NCBI GenBank assembly: GCA_009773495.1
Contig: WSXW01000002.1
Coordinates: 62,001-126,000 of the forward strand
From: Bacillota bacterium
GTDB lineage: Bacteria; Bacillota; UBA994
Direction: 5' to 3'
DNA length: 64,000 nt
Position numbers and translations under genes: made by a program. Numbering within the stretch: the first letter of the stretch is position 1; each line of letters starts with the position of its first letter. Of the stretch, positions 19,009-29,684 are shown piece by piece. Below the pieces are notes generated by a model. The model was not told where the DNA came from, did no database searches, and saw only the letters and a program-made list of their open reading frames with translations.

Positions 19009-19063
19009 GATGTATACAATAATGAGTCACCTACGTGGTATCATGAAGCGGGGGTGACTTTAT

Positions 19064-21265
19064 ATGCGTTCACGACTCGTTCAGATAGGTTTAGCTGTGA
19101 TAAGTGCGGTATTATTAATCGGTTGCGGGCGCCAAAGCATTCCGGCGGTAGCTATGGGGGTAAACCTAGGTCAGGCCTTGCGCTCACAGGGTGGGTACTA
19201 CGTGCCATTAGCCACAACGGCAGCCACCATTATGGCACGCGTAGTTGTTGACGCCTCCAATGGCACTATCGAAATGATTTACGATGATGGTTTTCGTAGT
19301 ATGTATTCCACTGATGACGAGAAATTTATCATCAGTGATGGGCTAGCCTACGTTGAGTTGCATGCTGTACCGGCACTACTGGGGTTAGCCGGTAGTGTAA
19401 GTAATCAGGCCCTCAGCCTGGAGTTTGTGCGACCAAACCTGACGGTGCACTTAACAGACCAAGGACTAACCCTTGATGCCACATCGGCGATCAGTTATCA
19501 AGGCACTTGGTCAGACGATGGTCACTATGAGCTTGTGGTACCAGGTGCAGCCGTTGTTGGCGATACGGATAAATCTCTCGACATAAGTTATAGCGCTTTT
19601 ACTCAAGTTAATGTGAGGGTAAGGTCCGGTGACCTATACATTACTTTTAGTGGTTCCCGCGTAGCTGGGTATGAGCCTAGCGTTTACTTCAATTCAGGAC
19701 GAACTAGTGCGATTATTGATTGGCCTAGGCCGCTTGATGCGCCTATTAGTGTTAGTGAATCAGGACGTAATACGTTAGGACTCGTAGTTCCAGAAGGCCG
19801 GGTTGTGGTCGTTTTGCCCGAACCGGAAATTAAAAGTACTCCCACAGTGCGTTTACGCCGACGCGCTGACCTCCGGGCTGGGCCTAGTACTTATTTTCCT
19901 GTGGCAAAGGCCGGGGTTTCTTCTGGATCAGAGGGTACCATGTTGGAGCATACACCAGGGTGGGTTAAGGCAAGCGTACAAGGATATGAAGGCTGGTTTC
20001 GGGATGTAGAGGTGTCTATTAGTGTAAAAAGCCCTAATTTTCCTCTTACCTTGCGTAGCAGCATCAGGCTTACATCAGATGTAGTTGGAGTCATCGCCGC
20101 TAATGCAGACATTGTGCTGCGAGAAAAGGTTGATGGGGGTTACCTGGTCTCAGTTCCAGGGCAAGATATGCAAGGGTATATGCTAGACGGCCAGCTATTT
20201 CTGGACAAGCTGCTTTATTATCGGCCCCGTGGATTGACAAATGTGATTAGATTTGCGATTATGGGGTCTTTGCCTCCTGCCGAGATCCACACCGTGTATA
20301 GCATATTCCAAATTGCCGACATAGTTGTACATGAGGGCAGCACCATTTTTACAGTGTCTGTGCCGACGCTCATGAATCTGCATCTAGAACAGCAAGGTCC
20401 AAGTCTTAGTATTGCAGCAGGTATAGTACTAGATAGTGTTGATATTACCGAGGTGGCCAGCGGGCAACAACTCGCCTTTAACGTAGACGGAGCACATGAG
20501 CTTTATGTCAGTCGCACATTAACTGGGCTAATCATAACGCTGCCGTATGCCTCCTTAAGTTCGAGTTTTATGCAGCCTTCACCCACTGGCGCTATAACTG
20601 CAATAACAGTGGTTCAGCAGGCAGGCGGCGTTGAGCTCGCAGTGACCCTGCAGAGCCCGCTAGCCTACAGGATTTACGATTCACGCTTGGTCACCGTCAT
20701 GTCTTCTCACATAGCAGGGAAAACTATAGTGATTGACCCGGGCCATGGAGGGCGAGACCCCGGTGCGATCGGCAAGCTGGGCTGGAATGAGAAGGATTAT
20801 ACGCTAGATATTGCATTGCTTCTTGCCAGCGAACTAAAGAGGATGGGCGCGCTCCCCATATTGACTCATGAGGGCATTGCGCCAGAAAAAAAGGTTATGA
20901 ATGAGGAACGCCTATTGATAATTAATCAGCTTCAGAATGACCTCTTCGTGAGCATTCATTTAAATGCTTTTAGCATGTCGAGCTTAGGGGGCGCTGAAAC
21001 TTATTATAGGAATAGTGAGGAGAACCTGCGGCTAGCAAGACTTCTTCAGAATGGCATGGCAAACGCAGGGCTACGCAATCGGAGGGTCATTGATAATCAA
21101 ACTCTAGCGCTGCTACGGAGGGGGCAACCTCCGGGGGTTTTGTTAGAGGTTGCCTATATAACCAATCCAGACGATGAACGTCTGCTCAAAGACGTGAGTC
21201 GCAGAAAAAAACTGGCGGCTGAGCTCGCTGAAGCTATTGAAGCTTTTTTTGCTAGCCATAAATGA
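19064..21265 (+). CDS. N-acetylmuramoyl-L-alanine amidase with SH3-like and AMIN-like regions
   Basis: Lipobox ISAVLLIGCGRQ; LRAGPSTYFPVAKAG SH3; catalytic IVIDPGHGGRDPGAIG...SIHLNAFS...VLLEVAYITNPDDE. Confidence 0.92.
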   Translation: MRSRLVQIGLAVISAVLLIGCGRQSIPAVAMGVNLGQALRSQGGYYVPLATTAATIMARVVVDASNGTIEMIYDDGFRSMYSTDDEKFIISDGLAYVELHAVPALLGLAGSVSNQALSLEFVRPNLTVHLTDQGLTLDATSAISYQGTWSDDGHYELVVPGAAVVGDTDKSLDISYSAFTQVNVRVRSGDLYITFSGSRVAGYEPSVYFNSGRTSAIIDWPRPLDAPISVSESGRNTLGLVVPEGRVVVVLPEPEIKSTPTVRLRRRADLRAGPSTYFPVAKAGVSSGSEGTMLEHTPGWVKASVQGYEGWFRDVEVSISVKSPNFPLTLRSSIRLTSDVVGVIAANADIVLREKVDGGYLVSVPGQDMQGYMLDGQLFLDKLLYYRPRGLTNVIRFAIMGSLPPAEIHTVYSIFQIADIVVHEGSTIFTVSVPTLMNLHLEQQGPSLSIAAGIVLDSVDITEVASGQQLAFNVDGAHELYVSRTLTGLIITLPYASLSSSFMQPSPTGAITAITVVQQAGGVELAVTLQSPLAYRIYDSRLVTVMSSHIAGKTIVIDPGHGGRDPGAIGKLGWNEKDYTLDIALLLASELKRMGALPILTHEGIAPEKKVMNEERLLIINQLQNDLFVSIHLNAFSMSSLGGAETYYRNSEENLRLARLLQNGMANAGLRNRRVIDNQTLALLRRGQPPGVLLEVAYITNPDDERLLKDVSRRKKLAAELAEAIEAFFASHK

Positions 21266-21340
21266 CCGTATTTTCTGATTATAAGTTAAAAGAGTGAGGT
21301 ATATTGACGGGAGCACTAAGTTCTGGTAAACTTTACGTGA

Positions 21341-21358
21341 TATTCGATAGTCGAAATA
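21341..21358. promoter_or_regulatory. Inverted repeat, candidate MarR operator
   Basis: TATTCGATAGTCGAAATA; core TTCGA-TAG-TCGAA, about 35 bp upstream of the marR-like start. Confidence 0.45.
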
Positions 21359-21391
21359 TGGCGAGGAAAATTATAAGGGGGGAAAACGAAC

Positions 21392-21844
21392 ATGGTAGAG
21401 TTTGAAAATCACGTCGAGGACGTTGAAAGACTAATAAGGACCGTCAGTGCTATCATTAAGAAGAGGGGTCGCGAAATCTTAGCAGATTTTGATATTACTC
21501 CTCCTCAGTTTAACGCTTTGCTCACTCTTATCCAGTCAGGCAGCCTAACTATTGGCGAGCTAGGTGAACGCATGTATTTAGCATGTAGTACCGCTACGGA
21601 CTTGGTAGACCGTATGGAGCGTAATGGGTTAGTTGCACGCGAGCGTGATACTAACGATCGTCGGGTTATCCGACTAAAGGTTTTGGAACGTGGCCATCAA
21701 ATGCTAGACGAGGTTATGATGGCACGTAAGCGCTATCTCTCTAGCGTTTTAGAAAAAATCTCTGGAGACGAGATTAAGGCAATGATAGTAGCGTTGGTTC
21801 ATTTATCTGAACTTATGACTCAAGAAGAAGTGGCACAAGATTAG
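21392..21844 (+). CDS. MarR family transcriptional regulator
   Basis: FNALLTLIQSGSLTIGELGERMYLACSTATDLVDRMERNGLVARERDTNDRRVIRLKVLERG. Confidence 0.93.
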   Translation: MVEFENHVEDVERLIRTVSAIIKKRGREILADFDITPPQFNALLTLIQSGSLTIGELGERMYLACSTATDLVDRMERNGLVARERDTNDRRVIRLKVLERGHQMLDEVMMARKRYLSSVLEKISGDEIKAMIVALVHLSELMTQEEVAQD

Positions 21845-21867
21845 CCTGCGAGAGCAGGCTTTTTCTG
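21842..21867 (+). terminator. Rho-independent terminator
   Basis: AGCCTGC-GAGA-GCAGGCT-TTTTC. Confidence 0.85.
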
Positions 21868-21968
21868 TATGAACCCAGGAGGCTCGGGTAAGGTATTAAG
21901 GGGAAATGAGACCACGTACCAATAAGCAGCATATGATATAGCATCTTTGTTTTGAGGCGGTGCACATC

Positions 21969-22781
21969 TTGAGCGCAATTGGATTATTTGATTCCGGTGT
22001 GGGTGGATTGTCAGTTCTAAGAAGACTGTTGCAGGCAATGCCAGGTAGAGACTACAGGTATTTTGCAGATTCATTTCACATGCCTTATGGTTCTAGGTCA
22101 ACTGAGAATATCGAGAATATAGTTATGGCAATATGTGATTTTTTGATAGGTCAGGGATGTAAGGCTATAGTTATGGCCTGCAATACATCATCCGCCTTAG
22201 CCTTAGCTAAAGTACGTGGGCGGTACGATATCCCCATTATAGGTGTGCTTGAACCGGGTGCACGCGCGGCAGTTAATGCTACCCGCAACGGGAAGATAGG
22301 TGTCATGGCAACCGAAGGCACGGTTCGTTCAGGGGCCTACCTGCGGGCGGTGCATTGGCTTCGCACAGATTGTATAGTGTACAGTCAGCCATGCCCTAAG
22401 CTAGCTCCTCTCGTTGAACGTGGTCATTTTGGTGGCTCAGAAGTAATGTCGGCCTTGACGGAATATGTACCACCCTTGTTAGCACAAGGGGTTGACACTA
22501 TTGTCATGGGTTGCACACACTATCCCTTCTTGTATGAAGCGATTGCAAAGTTGTTACCGCCAGGAGTATGTATAGTTGACCCAGCCCTAGAGACGGTGTC
22601 CGAGGTAATGGCTATACTCGGTGCAACGCCTTTAGCGGGTGCAACCAACCTCTCTTTTTACGCCTCGGGATCTGTCGAAGACTTTATGAGAGTGGGTAGA
22701 GGGCTGATTGGTGTTGTACCAAACGCTCAGAAAGTATATTTTCGGGAACATCCGACCGGATTAACTGTCGAGCTCGAATAA
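21969..22781 (+). CDS. murI: Glutamate racemase
   Basis: IGLFDSGVGGLSVLRRL, YFADSFHMPYGSRS, IVMACNTSSA, GVLEPGARAA, TIVMGCTHYPFL. Confidence 0.95.
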   Translation: MSAIGLFDSGVGGLSVLRRLLQAMPGRDYRYFADSFHMPYGSRSTENIENIVMAICDFLIGQGCKAIVMACNTSSALALAKVRGRYDIPIIGVLEPGARAAVNATRNGKIGVMATEGTVRSGAYLRAVHWLRTDCIVYSQPCPKLAPLVERGHFGGSEVMSALTEYVPPLLAQGVDTIVMGCTHYPFLYEAIAKLLPPGVCIVDPALETVSEVMAILGATPLAGATNLSFYASGSVEDFMRVGRGLIGVVPNAQKVYFREHPTGLTVELE

Positions 22782-22836
22782 GCAAGTCTATCCTCGCATA
22801 TCCATGTATGGAAAATGAAACGCGAGGAGGCTCTCC

Positions 22837-23892
22837 ATGAATAATAGAAGGCTTGTGAGACTGCTAGCTTTAGTTGTGCTAATTGCGTTGTCTGCCTCTT
22901 TGTTGGTAGGCTGTTTACCCTGGCCTTTTAAGAAAAACTCAACAACAGTACTTACTCCCGGAGTGGAGATACGCATAGGCAGCTTTATTCCAATATCGTT
23001 GCCAGTCATGAATGCTGCTCAAGCGCATCAGCGCACGTTGTGGGTGTGGGATCATACTAAAAAATACGTTGTTCCTTTTGTATTGAGTGTTCCCAAGGTT
23101 GACGGCGTGGCTCGTGAAGCTATTAACCGCATTATAGACTCACCGGTTAATAGGCAATCCATTGGCAGTACTGGGCTGAAACTGCCACTGCCAGAAGGTA
23201 CAGCCGTCAGAGGATTGACGATTCGAGACGGGTTAGCTAAGGTTGATTTTAGCGAGGAGTTTCTTCGCTACTCGACCGCTAGGGAGAAGCTCGTGGTCGA
23301 TGCCGTAGTCTTAACACTAACCGAATTTCCCAATGTAGACCAGGTTCAAATTATGGTTGGGGGCAAGACAATTCCTAAGCTTCCCGGTGGCACAGACCTT
23401 GATAAGCCTATTCGCAGATCTAATATAAAGATCAACCCTGAGGCCGCGACTAGCATGTCTAGCCAAGGTACGCCGGTAACCCTGTATTTTAGTGCCGTTA
23501 GCACTGAGAACTATATTTACTTCGTGCCAGTAACACGGAGCATTGCCAATACAGATAACGTGCTAGTGGCAGTAGTTAACGAGCTAATTGCGGGTCCTGC
23601 AGAGGGCAGCGGTCTGCTCCGTGACGTGCCTGCAACAGCGAAGGTTAAGAGCGCCAGACTCAGTGCGATGAGGGTCGCAGAGCTTGACCTGACCGCTGAA
23701 ATCTACAATTTCGGAAAGGGAGCCATTGCCGAAATGGCAATGCTTGGTTCGATTATTCTCGCCTTAACAGAGCAGAAGGACGTAACTGGTGTCAAAATAA
23801 CAGTTGACGGTAAAACACCTATAATGCCCGCGGGAACAGATGTAAGCAAACCCGTACTTAGACCAATGTTCGTTAATCCATTTATTTTTTAG
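22837..23892 (+). CDS. GerMN-domain lipoprotein (second copy)
   Basis: Lipobox SLLVGCLPWP; two GerMN domains (RGLTIRDGLAKVDFSEEFL..., KVKSARLSAMRVAELDLTAEI...). Confidence 0.85.
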   Translation: MNNRRLVRLLALVVLIALSASLLVGCLPWPFKKNSTTVLTPGVEIRIGSFIPISLPVMNAAQAHQRTLWVWDHTKKYVVPFVLSVPKVDGVAREAINRIIDSPVNRQSIGSTGLKLPLPEGTAVRGLTIRDGLAKVDFSEEFLRYSTAREKLVVDAVVLTLTEFPNVDQVQIMVGGKTIPKLPGGTDLDKPIRRSNIKINPEAATSMSSQGTPVTLYFSAVSTENYIYFVPVTRSIANTDNVLVAVVNELIAGPAEGSGLLRDVPATAKVKSARLSAMRVAELDLTAEIYNFGKGAIAEMAMLGSIILALTEQKDVTGVKITVDGKTPIMPAGTDVSKPVLRPMFVNPFIF

Positions 23893-23899
23893 CCTGTAC

Positions 23900-23920
23900 C
23901 GGCGGTTAACCGCCGTTTTT
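23900..23920 (+). terminator. Rho-independent terminator (palindromic)
   Basis: CGGCGGTTAACCGCCG-TTTTT. Confidence 0.8.
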
Positions 23921-23955
23921 CTTGAAAAAGTCATGGACAAGTAAGGAGGATGCCA

Positions 23956-24726
23956 ATGCGAGTTGACGGAAGACAGCCACAGCAGTTGAGGACAGTGACG
24001 TTTACTAGAGGATTTATAAGTTCTGCCGATGGTTCCGTGTTAGTGGAAATGGGTAGAACTCGTGTCATTTGCACAATCTCTGTAGAGGATAAGGTCCCGC
24101 CCTTTATGAAGAACATGGGCAAGGGCTGGGTTACTGCGGAGTATGCCATGCTACCGAGAGCAACCCAAGTGCGCACACCAAGGGAGAGCACCAAGGGCCG
24201 AGTGGGTGGTCGCACCTATGAGATACAGCGCCTTATCGGCAGAGCGCTGCGTTCTGTTGTAGACTTAGAGGCCATAGGGGAGCGAACAATTTGGGTGGAC
24301 TGCGACGTTATTGAGGCAGATGGTGGAACTCGCACGGCCTCTATTACGGGTGCATTTGTAGCACTGTGTGACGCCATGCATAAGCTATATGTGCAGGGGT
24401 TAGTAAAGAAATTCCCTGTGACAAGTTTTCTGGCGGCTGTTAGCGTGGGAGTGGTAGAAGGCGTCTCGCTGCTTGATTTGTTTTATCCGGAAGATTCTGC
24501 GGCAGATGTAGATATGAACGTAGTGATGACCGGGGATGGCAGATTCGTCGAAGTCCAGGGCACCGGAGAAGAGGCCACATTTAGCCGCGAAGAATTAGCG
24601 GAGCTCCTAAAGTTAGCGGAGCAGGGCATTACACAATTAATAGCCATGCAAAAGCAAGTATTGGGAGAAATCGCAGATTTAGTTGGAGGGGCACATGGAG
24701 AGAATAGTGCTGGCCAGCACAAATAA
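23956..24726 (+). CDS. rph: Ribonuclease PH
   Basis: [97 protein letters not shown]. Confidence 0.96.
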   Translation: MRVDGRQPQQLRTVTFTRGFISSADGSVLVEMGRTRVICTISVEDKVPPFMKNMGKGWVTAEYAMLPRATQVRTPRESTKGRVGGRTYEIQRLIGRALRSVVDLEAIGERTIWVDCDVIEADGGTRTASITGAFVALCDAMHKLYVQGLVKKFPVTSFLAAVSVGVVEGVSLLDLFYPEDSAADVDMNVVMTGDGRFVEVQGTGEEATFSREELAELLKLAEQGITQLIAMQKQVLGEIADLVGGAHGENSAGQHK

Positions 24727-25288
24727 AGGTAAGCTAAGGGAATTTGGAGACGCCTTTAACGCCTTAGGAATCGAGGTTGCATCCATAGGCCAGTACATTT
24801 CAGGGTGGGACGTCGAAGAGAATGGCGCAACATTCTATGCAAATGCTCAAATCAAGGCCGAGGCGGCAATGGAAATGACGGGCCTACCCTCCTTAGCGGA
24901 CGATTCTGGGCTATCGGTGTATTACATGGGGGGCGCGCCCGGAGTTTATTCTCAGCGTTATGCAGGCGAAAATTCTACCGATCAACTGAATAACGAGCTA
25001 TTATTAGACCGACTAGCGTATGCAAAAAACTATCGGCAGGCACACTTCACTGCAGTGCTAGCTTATGCGGCGCCAGGTGCTGTAACCCACTTTGCCTTAG
25101 GCAGATTATACGGCAGCATAACTACTGCACCGCGCGGTGACGCTGGGTTCGGGTATGATCCCCTCTTTGAAATCCGCGGCAGCACAAAGACGCTAGCGGA
25201 GATTACGCTTGAGGAAAAAAATAGGATTAGTCATCGAGCGCTGGCATTGCGTTCATTGTTCAAAGCTTGTGGTGCGTTCCGTGGCTAA
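24695..25288 (+). CDS. rdgB: XTP/dITP diphosphatase (RdgB/HAM1)
   Basis: [68 protein letters not shown]. Confidence 0.95.
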   Translation: MERIVLASTNKGKLREFGDAFNALGIEVASIGQYISGWDVEENGATFYANAQIKAEAAMEMTGLPSLADDSGLSVYYMGGAPGVYSQRYAGENSTDQLNNELLLDRLAYAKNYRQAHFTAVLAYAAPGAVTHFALGRLYGSITTAPRGDAGFGYDPLFEIRGSTKTLAEITLEEKNRISHRALALRSLFKACGAFRG

Positions 25289-25775
25289 ATTGGTGCGAAT
25301 AGGCGTTCTCAGCGATTCTCATGGTGATTTCCCGTCGCTCGAGGGAGCTTTGTCAATTATGGGAGAAATTGACTTTGTTTTACATGCTGGAGACTATTTG
25401 CGCGACAGCATGCGCCTATCTCGGGTGCTTACCATACCTGTCATTGGAGTAGCGGGAAACTGTGATACCTTGCATCATCCTACTGAAGAAATAATAGAAC
25501 TAGGTGGGCAGCGTTTTTTTATTGCGCATGGTCATCACCACGGAGTCAAGGCAGATACGTCCGGCATAATTCATGCTGCGCGCCGTCATAGAGTGGATGT
25601 AGCAATTTACGGGCATACTCATGTGCCAGCACTTTTCGTCCAGTATGGCATCTTGTTTCTAAATCCCGGGTCAACCTCTGCCGGCCGCAAAGGCACGACA
25701 AGTAGTTGTGCAATATTAACTATTGAGGACACGCGAGTTGACGCAGCATTTTTAACACTCAAAAATGCCAAATAG
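25281..25775 (+). CDS. YfcE/MJ0936 family metallophosphoesterase
   Basis: IGVLSDSHGDFPS, LHAGD, GVAGNCD, FIAHGHHHGVK, IYGHTHVP, LNPGS. Confidence 0.92.
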   Translation: MAKLVRIGVLSDSHGDFPSLEGALSIMGEIDFVLHAGDYLRDSMRLSRVLTIPVIGVAGNCDTLHHPTEEIIELGGQRFFIAHGHHHGVKADTSGIIHAARRHRVDVAIYGHTHVPALFVQYGILFLNPGSTSAGRKGTTSSCAILTIEDTRVDAAFLTLKNAK

Positions 25776-25822
25776 AGCACATTGATATTTTCGCGTGACA
25801 TGGTACAATATTAAATGCGTGT

Positions 25823-25898
<76 letters not shown>

Positions 25899-26012
25899 TT
25901 TTACTAGAAGTTTGAGGTTGGATGTTGGAACTTGATACCTAGCGGCTGGACCCCAAGAACTGCTCATTGCAACGCGCAAGTATTTCTGTTAATATTAAGT
26001 TCGCGCTAACAT

Positions 26013-26090
26013 GGTGGATATAGCTCAGGTGGTTAGAGCACCAGATTGTGGCTCTGGGGGCCGTGGGTTCGAGTCCCATTATCCACCCCA
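26013..26090 (+). tRNA. tRNA-His (anticodon GTG), encoded G-1 and CCA
   Basis: G-1 with GTGGATA/TATCCAC acceptor and C73; CCAGA-TTGTGGC-TCTGG anticodon arm. Confidence 0.97.
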
Positions 26091-26096
26091 TTTTAT

Positions 26097-26173
26097 GCGC
26101 CCGTAGCTCAGCTGGATAGAGTAACGGACTACGAATCCGGGGGTCGCAGGTTCAAATCCTGCCGGGCGCGCCA
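26097..26173 (+). tRNA. tRNA-Arg (anticodon ACG), CCA encoded
   Basis: GCGCCCG/CGGGCGC acceptor; anticodon loop CTACGAA. Confidence 0.96.
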
Positions 26174-26203
26174 TAAAACAGCCAAGGCCACGCGAGATTC
26201 GAT

Positions 26204-26307
26204 TGTTCCTCGTTCTTAGTTCCTCGTTGCTTAGAACGGACTCACTTCTTAGGAACGCGCTCCACTAGGAACGAAACTCCACTAGGAACGCTCTCTACGA
26301 GGAACGC
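26204..26307. repeat. Short-word inverted-repeat element (locus C)
   Basis: GTTCCTCGTTCTTAGTTCCTCGTTGCTTAGAAC ... TAGGAACG(x3) ... ACGAGGAACG. Confidence 0.65.
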
Positions 26308-26350
26308 TTATCGCCCTAATAACATATTTGTCGAGTGTGGGTTTAACCCC

Positions 26351-26377
26351 GCTTACCATTGTGGTAAGCTTTTTTTA
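26351..26377 (+). terminator. Rho-independent terminator
   Basis: GCTTACCA-TTG-TGGTAAGC-TTTTTTT. Confidence 0.8.
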
Positions 26378-26448
26378 TGCTATAATGTAGTGGTTAAACT
26401 AGGCTCTATGCCCAATACCTTATTATTTGCACTGAGGAGGACCCTGTT

Positions 26449-27744
26449 TTGAAAATTGATGTAAAGAAGCTCGAACAGAACAAAATACAGTTTGAGGTGA
26501 CCGTCGAAGAGGCCGCAGTGGCGCGTGCTTTAGACAGCGCTTACAAGAAGGTTGTAGCAAAGGTCAACATGCCCGGTTTCCGTCGCGGCAAGGTTCCGCG
26601 TCCGATTTTGGAGGCTCGGTACGGTGTTGAAGTTCTTTATGAAGAAGCCATTGATATATTGCTTCCTGAGGCCTATGCAAAGGCTTTAGGGGAGTCCAAG
26701 GTAGAACCAATCGACCGCCCAGAGATTGATGTCGTTACTTTTGTTAAGGGCGAGGAAGCGAAGTTCAAGTTCATTGTAGAACTTCCTCCGGAAGTAATCG
26801 TCGGAGAATATAAGGGAATAGAAGTAATCAAGCCTCAAGCAGAAGTAGCCGACGAGCAAGTAGAAAAGGAACTCAAGAAGCTGCAAGAACGTCACACCAG
26901 ACTTATAAAGTCGCCAGATGGTGTCGTGCAGAATGGTGACACGGCTATTATTGACTATGTTGGTTCTGTCGATGGTATCGATTTCTCAGGAGGGAGTGCT
27001 AAGGGCCATAACCTTGAAATTGGCTCGGGGACCTTTATTCCCGGTTTTGAAGAACAAATTATAGGTATGGAATGTGGTCAAGAGAGAAACATCGAGGTTA
27101 TGTTTCCCGCAGACTACCGCGCTACAGAGTTAGCTGGCAAGCTTGCCGTTTTTCAGATTGTACTGCATGACATTAAGCGCAAGGAACTTCCGAATTTGGA
27201 CGACGAATTTGCCAAAGAAATATCGGAGCACGAGAACCTAGAGAGCTTAATCCAAGAAATTCGTGGCCGCTTGCTTGTCGCAGCCGAAAGCTCTGCCAAG
27301 ACGCAGCTAGAGAACATTGTTGTTGCAAAAGTAGTAGAGAATTTTGCGGTGGATGTTCCTCAGCTCTATGCTGAGCGTGAGATTGATTCTATGATTGAAG
27401 ACATGCGTTACAATATCGAGCGTAGTGGGATGACCCTGGAACAATACTTAGAGTTTTTACAAAAAACGATGGAAACGCTGCGTGAGGAATTCGCAGGGCA
27501 CGCGCGTACTCGTGTTAAGACTCGTCTGGTTATAGACAAGATTCGTGAACTAGAGAATATATTTATAGATGAGGCCGAGCTAGAATCTCACTTAGAGGAG
27601 ATGGCTAAGCCTTACGGACAAACAGCACTACAGGTGCGCCAGGTTCTCGTGGATCGCGGTCAGCTTGAAGCTGTGCGCGAGAGCGCTGCGACCGGAAAGA
27701 CTATAGACTTTTTAGTCAAGGAAGCAGACGTTAAATCGGAATAG
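26449..27744 (+). CDS. tig: Trigger factor
   Basis: [54 protein letters not shown]; PPIase [48 protein letters not shown] start after AGGAGG. Confidence 0.97.
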   Translation: MKIDVKKLEQNKIQFEVTVEEAAVARALDSAYKKVVAKVNMPGFRRGKVPRPILEARYGVEVLYEEAIDILLPEAYAKALGESKVEPIDRPEIDVVTFVKGEEAKFKFIVELPPEVIVGEYKGIEVIKPQAEVADEQVEKELKKLQERHTRLIKSPDGVVQNGDTAIIDYVGSVDGIDFSGGSAKGHNLEIGSGTFIPGFEEQIIGMECGQERNIEVMFPADYRATELAGKLAVFQIVLHDIKRKELPNLDDEFAKEISEHENLESLIQEIRGRLLVAAESSAKTQLENIVVAKVVENFAVDVPQLYAEREIDSMIEDMRYNIERSGMTLEQYLEFLQKTMETLREEFAGHARTRVKTRLVIDKIRELENIFIDEAELESHLEEMAKPYGQTALQVRQVLVDRGQLEAVRESAATGKTIDFLVKEADVKSE

Positions 27745-27757
27745 GAGGTTTTATGTC

Positions 27758-28345
27758 ATGGGCTTAATTCCGTTCGTCGTAGAACAAACTAGTCGTGGAG
27801 AGCGCAGTTACGATATCTTTTCGCGCTTGCTCAAGGATCGCATCATCATTCTCGGTTCTGCTATCGATGACCATGTGGCTAACCTAGTTGTTGCGCAAAT
27901 GCTGCATCTTGAAGGCGAAGACCCCACAAAGGATATAGAATTATATATCAATAGCCCCGGGGGTCATATCGACGCGGGTTTAGCCATTTACGACACTATG
28001 CAATATATTAAGTCTGACATCCGCACTACTTGTATTGGTATGGCCGCTAGCATGGCCGCAGTCTTGCTCGCAGCGGGTGCTCCTGGTAAGCGCATGATTC
28101 TTCCTAACGCCCGCGTGATGATCCATCAGCCGCATGGTGGCGCGTCAGGGCAGGCAGTCGACATAGAGATCCAGGCACGGGAAATATTGCGTATGCGTGA
28201 GTCACTTAATAAAATTCTTTCTCACCACACAGGTCAACCCCTGGAGAAGATTGCCAAGGATGTTGATCGCGATTTCTGGATGACAGCGGAATCCGCAAAG
28301 CAATACGGTGTGGTAGACGAGATTCTCGTTAAACGTTCCAAATAG
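27758..28345 (+). CDS. clpP: ATP-dependent Clp protease proteolytic subunit
   Basis: [60 protein letters not shown]. Confidence 0.98.
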   Translation: MGLIPFVVEQTSRGERSYDIFSRLLKDRIIILGSAIDDHVANLVVAQMLHLEGEDPTKDIELYINSPGGHIDAGLAIYDTMQYIKSDIRTTCIGMAASMAAVLLAAGAPGKRMILPNARVMIHQPHGGASGQAVDIEIQAREILRMRESLNKILSHHTGQPLEKIAKDVDRDFWMTAESAKQYGVVDEILVKRSK

Positions 28346-28362
28346 CCGCTAGGAGGTGTTTC

Positions 28363-29628
28363 ATGTTCAAATTTGACGACAAGAACTCCGTAAAGTGTTC
28401 GTTCTGTGGCAAAGCTCAGGAACAAGTTAAGAAGCTCATTGCGGGACCTGGGGTTTATATCTGTGATGAGTGCGTTGAGCTATGTATGGAAATTGTGGAA
28501 GAGGAGTCCCACCACGAGAATGAGGGGGAATTAAAAGAGATTCCTAAGCCCAAGGAGATCAAGGAGTTTTTAGATCAGTGGGTTATTGGGCAGGACGATG
28601 CCAAGCGAGTTTTAGCTGTCGCTGTCTATAACCACTACAAGCGCATCTACTCCTCGGGCGGCAAGAGTGACGACGTTGAACTGACTAAGAGCAATATCGC
28701 CCTAATTGGCCCAACCGGTGTTGGTAAGACATTGCTAGCGCAAAGCCTAGCCAAGCTCCTCAATGTACCATTTGCTATTGCGGATGCTACTTCGTTGACA
28801 GAGGCAGGATATGTGGGAGAGGATGTTGAGAATATCCTCCTCAAGTTAATACAGAGCGCGGATTACGACATTGAGCGGGCAGAAAAGGGCATTGTGTATA
28901 TTGATGAAGTAGATAAGATTGCACGCAAGTCCGATAATCCTTCAATTACCCGCGATGTTTCTGGTGAAGGAGTGCAGCAGGCGCTGCTTAAAATACTTGA
29001 GGGCACGGTAGCCAGCGTACCGCCTCAAGGCGGACGTAAGCATCCGCACCAAGAGTTCCTGCAGATAGATACTACTAATATTTTGTTTATTTGTGGTGGC
29101 GCTTTTGATGGTTTGGATAAAATTATTCAGAACCGCATTGGTAAGAAGAACATGGGCTTCGGCGCTGAGATCAGATCGCGCACGGAGGCACCCATAGGAG
29201 AACTGCTCAAGCAAGTTCTTCCTGCGGATTTGCTAAAGTTCGGCCTTATTCCTGAGTTTGTCGGGCGCATACCAGTCATTGCCACCTTAGACCAGCTCGA
29301 TGAGCATACCTTAGTGCGCGTGTTGACCGAGCCTAAGAATGCTCTCACTAAGCAATTCGGAAAACTTCTTGAATATGATGGAGTCGTTCTTGAGTTTAGG
29401 GAAGAGGCCTTGCGGGCAATCGCGCGCGAGGCGATTAAGCGCAATACAGGCGCTAGGGGCCTTCGTGCGATTATGGAGAAAATTATGCTTGATGTGATGT
29501 ATGATGCACCATCAAATGGTGATATCAAAAAATGCATTGTGACCGAAGAAGTGATATTGAATGGTGAACCACCGTTACTTGTTCAAGATGTAGCTAAGAG
29601 CAAGAAGAAAAAGGGAGTAACCGCCTGA
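28363..29628 (+). CDS. clpX: ATP-dependent Clp protease ATP-binding subunit ClpX
   Basis: [31 protein letters not shown] zinc finger; [52 protein letters not shown]. Confidence 0.98.
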   Translation: MFKFDDKNSVKCSFCGKAQEQVKKLIAGPGVYICDECVELCMEIVEEESHHENEGELKEIPKPKEIKEFLDQWVIGQDDAKRVLAVAVYNHYKRIYSSGGKSDDVELTKSNIALIGPTGVGKTLLAQSLAKLLNVPFAIADATSLTEAGYVGEDVENILLKLIQSADYDIERAEKGIVYIDEVDKIARKSDNPSITRDVSGEGVQQALLKILEGTVASVPPQGGRKHPHQEFLQIDTTNILFICGGAFDGLDKIIQNRIGKKNMGFGAEIRSRTEAPIGELLKQVLPADLLKFGLIPEFVGRIPVIATLDQLDEHTLVRVLTEPKNALTKQFGKLLEYDGVVLEFREEALRAIAREAIKRNTGARGLRAIMEKIMLDVMYDAPSNGDIKKCIVTEEVILNGEPPLLVQDVAKSKKKKGVTA

Positions 29629-29684
29629 AATCGGTGAGGTAGTCAGTAGACTGCCTCATTTTTTTCTCGCCTTAGGCACACACT

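Noticed and set aside
6054-21265. Two SH3/amidase_3 proteins as phage lysins of a prophage
   Set aside because: No phage structural, holin or integrase genes nearby; both have signal/lipobox sequences typical of host wall hydrolases.
29127-29537. 136-aa minus-strand ORF within clpX
   Set aside because: Antisense to a highly conserved gene with no supporting features.
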